Below are positions 54,831 to 63,929 of a stretch of 64,000 nt of DNA, in pieces. The notes below the pieces were generated by a model, which worked only from the letters and a program-made list of their open reading frames with translations, had not been told where the DNA came from and searched no databases. The stretch comes from an uncultured beta proteobacterium (GTDB lineage: Bacteria; Pseudomonadota; Gammaproteobacteria; Burkholderiales; Burkholderiaceae_E), in assembly GCA_903934295.1 (NCBI GenBank), contig CAIZNI010000065.1:59183-123182 (forward strand), in the 5' to 3' direction. A program made the position numbers and the translations under genes. Positions within the stretch are counted from its first letter, which is position 1; every line of letters begins with the position of its first letter.

Positions 54831-57239
54831 ATGAAGTTTCCTGAGAGCTGGCTGCGCAGTTTCTGCGACCCGCAACTGAGCACCGAAGCGCTGGCCGAGC
54901 GCCTGACCATGCTGGGCCTGGAGGTCGAGGAGATCACCCGCGCCGCGCCCCCGTTCACCCAGGTGGTGGTCGGGTTGGTCACTTCGGTGATCCGCCACCC
55001 GAACGCCGACAAGCTGTCGGTGTGCGAGGTCGACACCGGCGCCGGCCTGCGCACCATCGTGTGCGGCGCGCCCAATGTGGCCCCCGGTCTGCGGGTGCCG
55101 TGCGCGCTGCCCGGTGCGGTGCTGCCGGGCGGGCTCGAGATCCGCCCGGTCGCCATGCGGGGCGTGCAGAGCGAAGGCATGCTGTGTTCGGCGCGCGAGC
55201 TGGGCCTGTCGGAGGACCACGGCGGGCTGCTGGTGCTGGGCGCCGACACGCCGGTGGGCGCGGATCTGCGCGAGGCGCTGCACCTGGACGACGCGGTCTT
55301 CACCCTGAAGCTCACGCCCAATCTGGCGCATTGCTTCGGCGTGTACGGCATCGCTCGCGAGGTGTCGGCCGCCACCGGCGCGCCGCTGCTGGCCCGTGCG
55401 TTCCCGGCGGTGGCGCCCACGCTGACCGATCGCCTGGCGGTGTCGCTGCAGGCGCCCGATTTGTGCGGTCGTTTCAGCGGCCGCGTGATCCGCGGGGTCG
55501 ATGCGCGCTCACCCACCCCCGACTGGATGCGCCGGCGCCTCGAGCGCGCCGGCCAGCGGCCGATCTCGGCGCTGGTCGACATTTCCAACTATGTGATGCT
55601 CGAACTCGGCCGGCCCTCGCATGTGTTCGATCTGGCGCGCATCCACGGCTCGCTGGAGGTGCGCTGGGCGCGTCCCGGCGAGACCTTGAAGCTGCTCAAC
55701 GGCCAGACCGTCGAGCTCGACGCACAGGTCGGCATCATCGCCGACCAGCAGCAGGTCGAAAGCCTGGCCGGCATCATGGGTGGCGACAGCACCGCGGTGT
55801 CGCTGGACACCACCGACATCTACCTCGAGGCCGCCTTCTGGTGGCCGCAGGCGATGGCCGGCCGGGCGCGCCGCTACAACTTCTCGACCGACGCGGCCCA
55901 GCGTTTCGAGCGCGGTGTCGACGCAGCGAGCACCGTCGAGCACATCGAGTACCTGACCGCGCTCATCCTGCAGATCTGCGGCGGCCAGGCCGGCCCGGTG
56001 GACGACCAGATCACCGGCCTGCCCGAGCGCGCGCCGGTGGCGATGCGCACCGAGCGCGCCCGCAAGGTGATCGGCGTGGCGATCAGCGACGACGAGATGG
56101 CGACCACCTTCGAGCGACTGGGGCTCGCGTTCCAGCGCGAGGCTGACCGTTTCGTGGTCACGCCGCCGTCCTGGCGCTTCGACATCCAGATCGAGGAGGA
56201 CCTGATCGAGGAAGTGGTTCGCCTGTGGGGCTTCGAGCGCCTGCCGGTGCGCCCGCCCAGGGCCACCTCGCCGATGCTGGCGCAGCCCGAGCGCGAGCGT
56301 CCGGTGGCGCTCCTGAAGCGCTCGGTGGCGGCGCGCGACTACCAGGAAGTGATGACTTTCAGCTTCGTGTCGTCGGCGCTCGATGCGCAACTCGGGCAGG
56401 GCCGGGCGATCCGGCTGCTCAACCCGATCGCTGCGCAGATGGACGCGATGCGCACCACGCTGTGGGGCGGGCTGATCGAAACCCTTCAAGGCAACCTGAA
56501 CCGCAAAGCCAGCCGCGTGCGCTTGTTCGAGGTCGGCCGGGTCTTCCACGCCGATCCGACGGTCGAGCCGGGCCCGCTGGCGGTGCGTGGTGTGAGCCAA
56601 CCGCTGCGCCTGGCGGCGCTGGCCTATGGCCCGGTTACTGATGAGCAGTGGGGCGTGCCGTCCCGGGTGGTCGACTATTTCGATGTGAAGGGTGATCTGG
56701 AGTCCCTCTGCGGCGCCCTGGCCTCGTCGCTGCGCTACGAGAAGGCGGGGCATCCGGCGCTGCACCCGGGGCGCAGCGCCCGCATCGTCTTCGAGGGGCG
56801 CGCGGTCGGCTGGATCGGCGCGATGCATCCGGCGCTGCAGCAGCAGCTCGAACTCGCCCATGCGCCGATCCTGTTCGATCTCGATCTGGAGCTGCTGCGT
56901 TTGCGTGAGCTGGCGCGGCCGGGTGAAAACTCGCGTTTCCCGCCAGTGCTGCGCGACATCGCGCTGGTGGTCGCGGAGGACATCGCTGTGCAGTCGGTGC
57001 TCGATGAGATCGGTCGCGCGCTGGCTTCGCAGGCGTCCGGAAACCTTGTGAAAAACATCATGTTGTTTGACGAATATCGCGGTAAGGGCTTGGAAAATAA
57101 GGAGAAAAGTCTTGCCTTCCGTTTATGGATACAAGATACTCAGCGCACACTGAACGACGCCGAGGTCGCGGTTCTGATCGACGCAGTGGTGAAGTGGCTG
57201 GGGGAGCGGCTGGGTGCCCGGCTTCGCTCCGGCGCCTGA
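54831..57239 (+). CDS. pheT: Phenylalanyl-tRNA synthetase beta subunit
   Basis: 802 residues, full length. It has an N-terminal tRNA-binding OB domain (about 39-148: [21 protein letters not shown]), the B3/B4 editing domain ([27 protein letters not shown]), B5, the catalytic-like core ([12 protein letters not shown]) and the ferredoxin-like anticodon-binding C-terminus ([13 protein letters not shown]). It recognises tRNA-Phe and edits Tyr-tRNA-Phe. The 3' end is noticeably more AT-rich (about 57040-57140) than its surroundings, without loss of the frame. Confidence 0.97.
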   Translation: MKFPESWLRSFCDPQLSTEALAERLTMLGLEVEEITRAAPPFTQVVVGLVTSVIRHPNADKLSVCEVDTGAGLRTIVCGAPNVAPGLRVPCALPGAVLPGGLEIRPVAMRGVQSEGMLCSARELGLSEDHGGLLVLGADTPVGADLREALHLDDAVFTLKLTPNLAHCFGVYGIAREVSAATGAPLLARAFPAVAPTLTDRLAVSLQAPDLCGRFSGRVIRGVDARSPTPDWMRRRLERAGQRPISALVDISNYVMLELGRPSHVFDLARIHGSLEVRWARPGETLKLLNGQTVELDAQVGIIADQQQVESLAGIMGGDSTAVSLDTTDIYLEAAFWWPQAMAGRARRYNFSTDAAQRFERGVDAASTVEHIEYLTALILQICGGQAGPVDDQITGLPERAPVAMRTERARKVIGVAISDDEMATTFERLGLAFQREADRFVVTPPSWRFDIQIEEDLIEEVVRLWGFERLPVRPPRATSPMLAQPERERPVALLKRSVAARDYQEVMTFSFVSSALDAQLGQGRAIRLLNPIAAQMDAMRTTLWGGLIETLQGNLNRKASRVRLFEVGRVFHADPTVEPGPLAVRGVSQPLRLAALAYGPVTDEQWGVPSRVVDYFDVKGDLESLCGALASSLRYEKAGHPALHPGRSARIVFEGRAVGWIGAMHPALQQQLELAHAPILFDLDLELLRLRELARPGENSRFPPVLRDIALVVAEDIAVQSVLDEIGRALASQASGNLVKNIMLFDEYRGKGLENKEKSLAFRLWIQDTQRTLNDAEVAVLIDAVVKWLGERLGARLRSGA

Positions 57240-57256
57240 ATCCCGACTGATTTCCC

Positions 57257-57649
57257 ATGAATGTTTCCGGTCAGCCATCACCCGTTGTCGATCTTCTGGA
57301 TTCCTCTGCCGAACGGCTTGAGGCGTTCGATCCGGCCGAAATCGACCCCGACGCCTTCACGCTGACCAAGGCCGAACTCGCCGAAATGCTGTTCGAGCGG
57401 GTCGGCCTGAACAAGCGCGAGGCCAAGGACATGGTCGAGACCTTCTTCGATGAAATCCGTGGCGCGCTGGAGAACGGGCACAGCGTGAAGCTGTCGGGTT
57501 TCGGCAACTTCCAGCTGCGCGACAAGCCGCAGCGCCCGGGGCGCAATCCCAAGACCGGCGAGGAGATCCCCATCTCGGCGCGCCGGGTGGTCACCTTTCA
57601 CGCCAGCCAGAAGCTCAAGTCCCAGATCGACGGATCCGAGCGCGGCTGA
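57257..57649 (+). CDS. ihfA: Integration host factor alpha subunit, N-terminally extended
   Basis: 130 residues. The IHF-alpha core begins at [20 protein letters not shown] (about residue 35) and includes [26 protein letters not shown], the DNA-intercalating arm with the RPGRNP motif. About 34 extra acidic residues precede it, compared with the 99-residue E. coli protein. The ATG choice fits a spacing 17 bp after pheT. IHF bends DNA at specific sites in recombination, replication and transcription. It needs IhfB, not in this window. The extension also occurs in some Burkholderiales. Confidence 0.93.
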   Translation: MNVSGQPSPVVDLLDSSAERLEAFDPAEIDPDAFTLTKAELAEMLFERVGLNKREAKDMVETFFDEIRGALENGHSVKLSGFGNFQLRDKPQRPGRNPKTGEEIPISARRVVTFHASQKLKSQIDGSERG

Positions 57650-57678
57650 GCCGCCGCTTCCTCGTCTTCGTCCCGCCG

Positions 57679-58218
57679 ATGCTCAACAAATCCGAACCCA
57701 AGATCGTCCTGCCGCCGATCCCGGCCAAGCGCTACTTCACCATTGGTGAAGTGAGCGAGCTGTGCGGGGTCAAGCCGCATGTGCTGCGCTACTGGGAGCA
57801 GGAGTTCACCCAGCTGCGGCCGATGAAGCGGCGCGGTAACCGCCGCTACTACCAGCACCATGAGGTGCTGCTGGTGCGGCGCATTCGCGACCTGCTCTAT
57901 GAACAGGGCTTCACCATCAGCGGCGCGCGCAACCGGCTGAGCGAGATGGGCGGCAATGGGCGGGCGCGGGTGGCGGCGCCGGCGGCGGACGAAGATCTGT
58001 TCGCGGACGATGCCGAGGGCGGGGAGGGCGATCTGCCGGCGGGCGACGAGTCGGGCGATGCACAGTCGGGTGATTCTCAGTCGGGTGAGTCGGGTTCAAC
58101 GACGAGGCCGGGTGCGGCATCGGCCGGTGGCGCCGGTGCTGCGGGCAGTGGCGTGTCCGCCGCCGATGTGCGGGCGATCCGCGACGAGTTGCTGGCTGCG
58201 CTGAAGTTGCTGAGCTGA
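57679..58218 (+). CDS. MerR-family transcriptional regulator
   Basis: 179 residues. The N-terminal winged-helix domain (about 18-88) reads [42 protein letters not shown], then [25 protein letters not shown]. The remainder is an acidic, Gly/Ser-rich tail with [11 protein letters not shown] repeats and a short C-terminal helix ([15 protein letters not shown]); no metal-binding Cys is present. This gene follows ihfA in most betaproteobacteria; its targets are unknown. It lies 29 bp after ihfA, probably in the same transcript. Confidence 0.9.
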   Translation: MLNKSEPKIVLPPIPAKRYFTIGEVSELCGVKPHVLRYWEQEFTQLRPMKRRGNRRYYQHHEVLLVRRIRDLLYEQGFTISGARNRLSEMGGNGRARVAAPAADEDLFADDAEGGEGDLPAGDESGDAQSGDSQSGESGSTTRPGAASAGGAGAAGSGVSAADVRAIRDELLAALKLLS

Positions 58219-58272
58219 TGACGATCGTGCGCCGGCGTCGAGTTGGTTGCGCAAAAGGCTGGCGAAATCGGA

Positions 58273-58278
58273 TATACT
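58273..58278 (+). promoter_or_regulatory. Likely -10 box of the tRNA-Pro gene
   Basis: TATACT lies 10 bases before the mature tRNA. TTGCGC at 58247-58252 is a possible -35, but its 20-base spacer is long. The GC-rich stretch between -10 and tRNA resembles growth-rate-controlled promoters. Confidence 0.4.
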
Positions 58279-58288
58279 CATCGGCTCA

Positions 58289-58365
<77 letters not shown>

Positions 58366-58372
58366 ATGAAAT

Positions 58373-58407
58373 CAAGGGCTTATCTCTCACAAGGAGGTAG
58401 GCCCTTG
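58373..58407. repeat. Inverted repeat beside the tRNA-Pro end
   Basis: CAAGGGC (58373-58379) pairs with GCCCTTG (58401-58407) across a 21-base loop that holds AAGGAGG. It starts eight bases after the CCA of the tRNA. It could be an integrase/excisionase arm site or a weak terminator. The rest of 58408-58589 shows no gene that I can support. Confidence 0.4.
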
Positions 58408-58589
58408 GCCTTTCTGGACGCCACGTTCACCATTACGTTCAGAAAATTCCGACGCTGTCTCATACCGGCACTGGCAGGACGCACCGGGACGCCGGCGGAA
58501 CGGGGGTTCAATTTCCCCACATTTCGTGAAAATTGGCGGGCGAAGATCTCAACCATCGCAGGCTTGACCTGCATGGATCGGAGATCGAA

Positions 58590-59057
58590 ATGTTCGAATT
58601 CAAGCCCTGGGCCCGCTACGGCGGCGGACGTTCGACCTGGTACAAGCACGTCAAGGACGGGCTGTTACCGCCAGGTGTGCCGGTTCCTGGCGGTCGTACT
58701 GCCTGGCTAACCGCCGAACTGGGTGCAGTCGACGCGGCTATCGCCGGCGGTGCAGTCGTCGAGGAGCGCCGCCAGTTGGTCCGTGAACTGGTTACTCGGC
58801 GCAGCGGGCGCATCGCAGCCGCTGAGTTGCCCGCCGCGCCAGCGATCCCGCCAGCCCCCAACAGCCCGCTACTGACGCGTCGTGAGGCCGCTGCCGTGCT
58901 GCGCGTCAGCGAGGCGACGTTCGGTGATCTGGCCAAGCGCGCCGACTTCCCCAGGCCAGTGAGCTTGGGCCCACGCTGCAGCCGCTACGTGCGCGAGGAG
59001 GTCATGCGCTGGGTTCTGACCCAGCGCAGCGTCGCGGTTGGCTTGGAGGTGGCGTGA
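58590..59057 (+). CDS. Tandem AlpA-type DNA-binding protein
   Basis: 155 residues; the ATG follows CGGAG. There are two successive AlpA/excisionase-like winged-helix units. The first, MFEFKPWARYGGGRSTWYKHV to about 52, has PPGVPVPGGRTAWLTAEL as its wing. The second, LLTRREAAAVLRVSEATFGDL to about 145, has PRPVSLGPRCSRYVREEVMRWV. Single AlpA proteins act as excision or replication-gene activators in P4-like elements; two units in one chain are less usual and may bind a duplicated site. It is the first gene of the element operon and its stop overlaps the next start. Confidence 0.8.
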   Translation: MFEFKPWARYGGGRSTWYKHVKDGLLPPGVPVPGGRTAWLTAELGAVDAAIAGGAVVEERRQLVRELVTRRSGRIAAAELPAAPAIPPAPNSPLLTRREAAAVLRVSEATFGDLAKRADFPRPVSLGPRCSRYVREEVMRWVLTQRSVAVGLEVA

Positions 59058-59368
59058 TGGGAAACATGGACTCCCATGGTGTCTCCAAGGCTGCCGCGCG
59101 GGTCTACAAAAAGCGCGGCAAAGATCCGGCGATCCTGAACCAGACCGCAGCCGGCGAGGTGCGCGAGCGCGGGCTCCAACTCGTGGGCTGGGTGATGGAG
59201 GAGTCGCATAGCCTACTGCTGGGCCTCCCTATGAGCCTACAGGCCTTACCTGTGATGAACCCCATCACAATCCAGCACGTGGCTACGGCAACCAGGGCGA
59301 TATGCCTGGACCCACGCGACTCATTCGCCAGCTGTTTCACCGACTCGACGCGGATGAGGGGAACATGA
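59057..59368 (+). CDS. Small element-encoded protein of unknown function
   Basis: 103 residues. The ATG at 59057 overlaps the AlpA stop (TGATG) and follows GGAGG by seven bases; a GTG one codon earlier is possible. The N-terminal half is basic (SKAAARVYKKRGKDPAILNQ), then a helix (GEVRERGLQLVGWVMEESHS) and a less ordered tail. No family was recognised. Coupling on both sides (its stop overlaps the next ATG) supports real expression. Confidence 0.65.
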   Translation: MGNMDSHGVSKAAARVYKKRGKDPAILNQTAAGEVRERGLQLVGWVMEESHSLLLGLPMSLQALPVMNPITIQHVATATRAICLDPRDSFASCFTDSTRMRGT

Positions 59369-59730
59369 GCGCGACCCCGATCGATGGCGCCGTATTGGCG
59401 CCGCGCGTGGACGATGGTTTCGCGAGTCCGTTGTGTCAGCTGACTTGGACGCGTTTCTACGGTTACGGCGCGAGCACAAAAACGGAGGTCACGCAGACGT
59501 TCGCTGAGTTGGTGCGCCATATCGAGGTGGCTGGACCGTTCCCGAACAAGTCGGCTTGCTGGTGGTTGAAGCTCGCGCGCTCAATCAGCGTCCCGCCAGG
59601 GCAAGGCCGAACGCTGGTTATCGAATTCAGCTTCCAACTCGATCCCAAGTGTGGCGGCCCCCCGCTGCCAGACATGCCCATTCCACCCGCGCTGCGGCCG
59701 ATGCGCCGGTTTGTGAGCAGCAATGCGTGA
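59365..59730 (+). CDS. Small element-encoded protein of unknown function
   Basis: 121 residues from ATG 59365, preceded by GAGGGG. The middle reads TWTRFYGYGASTKTEVTQTFAELVRHI and KSACWWLKLARSISVPPG, mixed strands and helices with several aromatic residues. No domain was recognised. It overlaps the previous gene by four bases and the DUF927 gene by eight, so all three are probably co-translated. It may assist the replication protein, but that rests on context only. Confidence 0.65.
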   Translation: MSATPIDGAVLAPRVDDGFASPLCQLTWTRFYGYGASTKTEVTQTFAELVRHIEVAGPFPNKSACWWLKLARSISVPPGQGRTLVIEFSFQLDPKCGGPPLPDMPIPPALRPMRRFVSSNA

Positions 59731-62593
59731 CGCCATCGAGCAATTCCGCGACGCGATCCGCGCAGCCGGGCTGTGCCCACCGGACATCATCGAACCCGAT
59801 GGCCGGCTGCACCGATTCCCCAGCAACGGCAAGCGCCGCGACGATTCCGGCTTCTACGCCCTGCACTTGGACGGCATCCCCGCCGGGTACTTCGGCTGCT
59901 GGCGCACCGGGCTTACCGAGAAATGGCGGGCCAACATGGGGCGCAAGCTGACGACCGAGGAAAGAGAGGTCAACCGAAAGCGCATGGCAGAACTGAAGTC
60001 GCAGCGCGAGGCCGAGGAGGCAAAGCGGCGGGCCGCAGCGGCGCGTAAAGCCGGCGAAGTCTGGAAGGCAGGCACGCCGGCTGGCGAGGATCATCCCTAC
60101 TTGGTCCGCAAGGCCGTTAGTCCCGTCGAGACGCTGCGCGAGATTGCAGCCGACGAGCTTGTACACGTCATCGGCTACCCGCCGCAGGCGAGTGGCGAGA
60201 GGCTGGCGGGCCGTGTTCTGCTGGCCCCGGTGAAGATCGGCGACAAGCTGTCCTCCGTCGAGATGATTGACGAGGCCGGGCGCAAGTCGGCGCTGGCCGG
60301 CGGGGCTAAGGCTGGCGGCTACTGGGCCGTGCAGCCGCTGCCCGAGGGCGACGGTGCGGGACATTGCATCATGATCGCCGAGGGCGTGGCGACCGCGCTA
60401 TCGGCCCGCGAGGCTAACGGGCACGCCGCGATTGCGGCGCTGTCGGCGGGGCAACTGGAAGCGGCTGCGAAGACGATCCGAAAGCGATATCCGACCGCCG
60501 CTATTGTGATCCTGGCCGACTTGCTGAAAGACACTGCCGAGTCTGATCCGAGGGCATTGCAGGCGGCGCGTGCCGTCGGCGGTGCAGTGGCCGTCCCCGA
60601 CTTCGGCGGCAGCCGCGAGGCCGGCGATACCGACTTCAACGACCTGGCGCAGCGGTGCGGCAAGGATGCCGTGCAACGCGACATCGCGGCGGTGCTGGCG
60701 TCATTGATGGGCGACACCGAGACACGGGCCGACGACGACCCGGCGACGTTAGGCGAGCCGCTCAGCGTTGCGCACGATTCTGACGTAACAGCCGTAACAG
60801 ACGTGCAAGCAAGCAATGACGTCGCTTCCGGCGTTACGCCTGCCGATTCCGCGTGCGTAACAGGCGTAACACCGAGTCCGATCCCAAAGCTTGGGGAAAA
60901 GCGATTCGTCGCCCTGGATGACTGGCGCGAGGGGAACGGCCGGAAGTACCGGCCGGGCGTTTGGTGGTTCTCGTTCAGGGAAAACAAAGATTCGATGACG
61001 CCGATCGAGGAATGGATTTGCTCGCCACTGCACCTTGAGGCAGTCACGCACGACGACCAGCAACATCACTTCGGGCGGCTGCTGCGGTTCAAGAACACGC
61101 TGGGCCGGTGGCGAGAATGGGCCATGCCGATGGAGCTTCTCAAGGGGTCCGGCGATGAGTTGCGCGGCGAACTGCTGGCAATGGGCGTGCAGATCGACCC
61201 GAACGGGCATCGGCTGCTGGGCCGCTACCTGCAAGCCCTGACGCCCGAGCGGCGCGTGCACTGCGCCCTATCGGTGGGCTGGTGCGGGAATTCCTATGTC
61301 CTGCCGGATGTCGTCATCGGACCGAACGCGGCCGGCGTGATCTTCCAGTCCGGCGAGCGCGGGCACGACGAGCATTCGCGCGCCGGGACGCTGAGCGGCT
61401 GGCGCGAAGGCATCGCAGCGCAGGCCGTCGGCAATCCGCTGCTGGCGCTCGCGCTGTCCGCATCGTTCGCGGGGCCGCTGCTGGCCCGCTGTAACGCCGA
61501 GAGTGGCGGAATTCATTTCATCGGCGATTCGTCCACCGGCAAGACGACGGCGATTGAGGCCGCCTGCGCGACCTGGGGCGGGCCGGGGTTTCGCCGAAGC
61601 TGGCGCGCGACCGCCAACGGCATGGAAGGCGCGGCGACAATGTTCAACGATTGCCTGCTGGCCCTGGACGAGATATCCGAGTGCGATCCGCGCGAAGTCG
61701 GGGCCATCGTCTACGCGCTGGGCAACGGGCGTGGAAAACAACGCGCGAGCCGCAGCGGCGCGGCGCGGGCCGTAACGCGCTGGCGGTGCGCGGTGCTATC
61801 CAGTGGTGAGCGCACCATCGGCACGACAATAGCCGAGGGCGGGAAGCAGGCGAAGGCCGGGCAATCGGTGCGACTTCTGGACGTTCCGGCCGCGCGGCGC
61901 TATGGCGCATGGGACACCCTGCATGGCTTCCCAAACGGGCCTGCACTGTCGGATGCGATCAAGCGCACCGCCGCGACGCACTACGGGCACGCCGGCCGCG
62001 CGTACCTGGAGCGGCTGACCCGAGACCCGCGCGACTTCGCCGAGATGCTGGAGCGGATCAAGAGCCTGCCGGCGTTCGCGGCCGACGGCGGCGAGGGGCA
62101 GGACAAGCGCGCGGCGGCACGGTTCGCCATGCTGGCGCTGGCCGGCGAGCTTGCCACCGAATACGGCATCACCGGATGGCCTGAGGGCGAGGCCATCAAC
62201 GCGGCGGCCGAGGCGTTCAAGGCGTGGCGCGGGCTGCGAGGCACCGGCAATGACGAACACCGCCAGATCGTCGAGCGAGTGGCCGACTTCCTTGAGCGGC
62301 ATGGCGATAGCCGTTTTTCGGATGTCAACCTCCGCGAAGGCGACTCCATGCGGATCAACCGCGCCGGCTGGTGGCGCGACGAAGCCGGCGGCCGGAAGTA
62401 CCTATTCACTTCGGCGGGGCTGAATGAAGCCCTGAGCGGCTTCGACTTCAAGCGGGCGCTGGTCACCCTGCAACGGGCTGGCGTGCTACCGCCGTCGAGC
62501 GGCGAGCGATCCAAGCCCGAGCGCATCGGCGGGCGTACTGTGCGCATCTACACAATCCACGCCGATCAACTGCGGGGCAGCGATGGGGCTTGA
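59723..62593 (+). CDS. TOPRIM-DUF927 primase/helicase-like protein
   Basis: 956 residues. The N-terminal part (1-110) has a basic helical region. A TOPRIM-type domain follows: MIAEGVATALSA (Glu about 220) and IVILADLLKD, where the usual acidic D-x-D is altered to ADLLKD. A linker with V-T repeats (about 345-385) precedes the DUF927 domain from about 390 to the C-terminus. It has Walker A GDSSTGKT (601-608), Walker B-like CLLALDEISE and a long helical tail. Such proteins prime and unwind plasmid or phage-like elements. It needs no host primase in some systems; here that is inferred. Confidence 0.85.
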   Translation: MRDAIEQFRDAIRAAGLCPPDIIEPDGRLHRFPSNGKRRDDSGFYALHLDGIPAGYFGCWRTGLTEKWRANMGRKLTTEEREVNRKRMAELKSQREAEEAKRRAAAARKAGEVWKAGTPAGEDHPYLVRKAVSPVETLREIAADELVHVIGYPPQASGERLAGRVLLAPVKIGDKLSSVEMIDEAGRKSALAGGAKAGGYWAVQPLPEGDGAGHCIMIAEGVATALSAREANGHAAIAALSAGQLEAAAKTIRKRYPTAAIVILADLLKDTAESDPRALQAARAVGGAVAVPDFGGSREAGDTDFNDLAQRCGKDAVQRDIAAVLASLMGDTETRADDDPATLGEPLSVAHDSDVTAVTDVQASNDVASGVTPADSACVTGVTPSPIPKLGEKRFVALDDWREGNGRKYRPGVWWFSFRENKDSMTPIEEWICSPLHLEAVTHDDQQHHFGRLLRFKNTLGRWREWAMPMELLKGSGDELRGELLAMGVQIDPNGHRLLGRYLQALTPERRVHCALSVGWCGNSYVLPDVVIGPNAAGVIFQSGERGHDEHSRAGTLSGWREGIAAQAVGNPLLALALSASFAGPLLARCNAESGGIHFIGDSSTGKTTAIEAACATWGGPGFRRSWRATANGMEGAATMFNDCLLALDEISECDPREVGAIVYALGNGRGKQRASRSGAARAVTRWRCAVLSSGERTIGTTIAEGGKQAKAGQSVRLLDVPAARRYGAWDTLHGFPNGPALSDAIKRTAATHYGHAGRAYLERLTRDPRDFAEMLERIKSLPAFAADGGEGQDKRAAARFAMLALAGELATEYGITGWPEGEAINAAAEAFKAWRGLRGTGNDEHRQIVERVADFLERHGDSRFSDVNLREGDSMRINRAGWWRDEAGGRKYLFTSAGLNEALSGFDFKRALVTLQRAGVLPPSSGERSKPERIGGRTVRIYTIHADQLRGSDGA
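60784..60873. repeat. Cluster of CGTAACAG/CTGTTACG motifs, first group
   Basis: GTAAC or GTTAC occurs five times: 60785, 60794, 60833 (inverted), 60857 and 60866, in the forms CGTAACAG and GCGTTACGCC. They code for the V-T repeats in the DUF927 linker. The nine- and ten-base spacing of two pairs and the mix of orientations look like protein-binding iterons rather than codon bias alone. Confidence 0.6.
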
Positions 62594-63179
62594 TGCATTG
62601 CTGACCCGACTCGAAGCCGATGCCGTTACGCCTGCTACGCCTACCGAAATCCGAGACGTAACGGCGAAACCCCCGCCAGCGTTGGATTGCACGGCTGTTA
62701 CGCCTGTAACGTCACCGGATCGAGTTACGCCACAGGCGCGCGCCTGCCTCTGGCAGTTGCAATTCCTTGATGTTGACCCTGTGGTCGTAGCGTTCGCACC
62801 TGACATCGATCATGCCGGAGCACTGGCAGCCTACCCGGCTGCGATTGCAGCCGAGCCGATGGCCGAGCCGCCGGCTGTGACGGTGCCGGACGACTTGGCG
62901 GCGCTGTTCGACGCCTGCGCGCGGGCCGGGCTGTATGACGATTCGGACCGAGCCGTGTTGCCGGTGATGTTCGCGGCGGACGCTGAGGGCACGCGAGGAC
63001 TGATCGAGGCCATGCATTCGCGCATCGGGCGTTGTAGGCGCTGCCGTCACTTTCGGCAGCCGGGACTTGCGAATCCAGGCTACTGCACTGGACGCGATGA
63101 CCTGCAGCACATCTACGGCTTTATGTACGAACTGGCCGACCACGGCGGCGCAAGCTGCGACCTGTTCGCCGATGGGTAG
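62583..63179 (+). CDS. Element protein with C-terminal Cys-rich motif
   Basis: 198 residues. It overlaps the DUF927 stop by 11 bases. The N-terminus (about 14-50) has another V-T-P repeat linker. A long middle part carries PDDLAALFDACARAGLYDDSD. The C-terminus has CRRCRHF, YCTGRD and CDLF, four or five cysteines likely to bind zinc (positions from about 150). Similar C-terminal motifs occur in phage-associated small proteins. Its role may be in DNA binding or regulation of replication, not shown. Confidence 0.7.
   Translation: MGLDALLTRLEADAVTPATPTEIRDVTAKPPPALDCTAVTPVTSPDRVTPQARACLWQLQFLDVDPVVVAFAPDIDHAGALAAYPAAIAAEPMAEPPAVTVPDDLAALFDACARAGLYDDSDRAVLPVMFAADAEGTRGLIEAMHSRIGRCRRCRHFRQPGLANPGYCTGRDDLQHIYGFMYELADHGGASCDLFADG
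62624..62730. repeat. Cluster of GTTAC/GTAAC motifs, second group
   Basis: GTTAC or GTAAC occurs five times (62625, 62658, 62697, 62706, 62724). One pair forms the perfect inverted repeat GTTAC-GCCT-GTAAC (62697-62710). They match the core of the first group 1.8 kb upstream. Both groups flank the DUF927 domain coding region. Confidence 0.6.
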
Positions 63180-63269
63180 GGGCGTCCGGATGTTTGGCCC
63201 GCGCAAGCTGGAAACCCGACGGTACCCAACGGACAGATTGTTTTCCCCCATAAGCACGGGATTCAAACG

Positions 63270-63929
63270 ATGACCAAGCGCAAGACCACGCCGAAGGACG
63301 GCGCCAAAGATGCACACGAACTAACCCTTACCGCACAGCCTGACGAAACGAGAGGTGAGATGTTGGGAAAGATCGCAACGGCGGGGATGCTGGAAAACGC
63401 CTGCACGATCAAGGCATTCAACAATGGCACCTTGGGCGAAATCGGGATCACCGAGACCTTCCACGCCCTACGCGCCCGTGCCAACGAGATGAGCCGAGGC
63501 AATCTGTCCGGGGGTGAGGCGTTGCTTGCGGCGCAGGCGTCCAGCTTGAATTCGATCTTTACCGAGATGGCGCGGCGGGCCGCTTCGAACATGGGGGAGT
63601 ACTTAGGGGCAACTGAAACCTATCTTCGGCTTGCGCTAAAGGCGCAAGCGCAGTGTCGGGCGACACTGGAAACACTTGCGACGATCAAAGCCGGGCCGGT
63701 TGTGATTGCTCGGCAAGCAAACATCGCGCACGGCCCGCAGCAAGTGAACAATGGGGTGCCGAAGCCAGTACGCGCGGGGAATTTCGAATCAGCGCAGAAC
63801 GAACTATTGGAGACGGGCGATGGCGAACGGTTGGACAACGGAACGGCGGGTGCGGCAATTGAACCGCCCCGGGTTTTAAGGAGGCCATTTTGTGTGAGTC
63901 AGGCCTGGATGGCCTGCTCGGTGAATTGA
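63270..63929 (+). CDS. Conserved element protein, C-terminus replaced by IS insertion
   Basis: 219 residues in the present frame. The first 197 or so are native: a helical core with LRARANEMSRGNLSGGEALL, EYLGATETYLRLALKAQAQ and ARQANIAHGPQQVNNGV, a pattern common in element and phage-like loci of proteobacteria. From 63860 the sequence is IS end, so the last 23 residues (about EPPRVLRRPFCVSQAWM) are foreign. No enzymatic motif is visible. Whether the truncated protein still works is unknown. The 90-bp gap before it has no clear signal. Confidence 0.65.
   Translation: MTKRKTTPKDGAKDAHELTLTAQPDETRGEMLGKIATAGMLENACTIKAFNNGTLGEIGITETFHALRARANEMSRGNLSGGEALLAAQASSLNSIFTEMARRAASNMGEYLGATETYLRLALKAQAQCRATLETLATIKAGPVVIARQANIAHGPQQVNNGVPKPVRAGNFESAQNELLETGDGERLDNGTAGAAIEPPRVLRRPFCVSQAWMACSVN

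Noticed and set aside
58405..58710. Possible TTG-started gene after AAGGAGG beside the tRNA-Pro end
   Set aside because: The frame runs into the AlpA gene in another frame and has no recognisable protein pattern; the AAGGAGG lies in the loop of an inverted repeat.
60784..62730. CRISPR array from repeated GTAAC motifs
   Set aside because: The motif is too short, in both orientations and irregularly spaced inside coding sequence.
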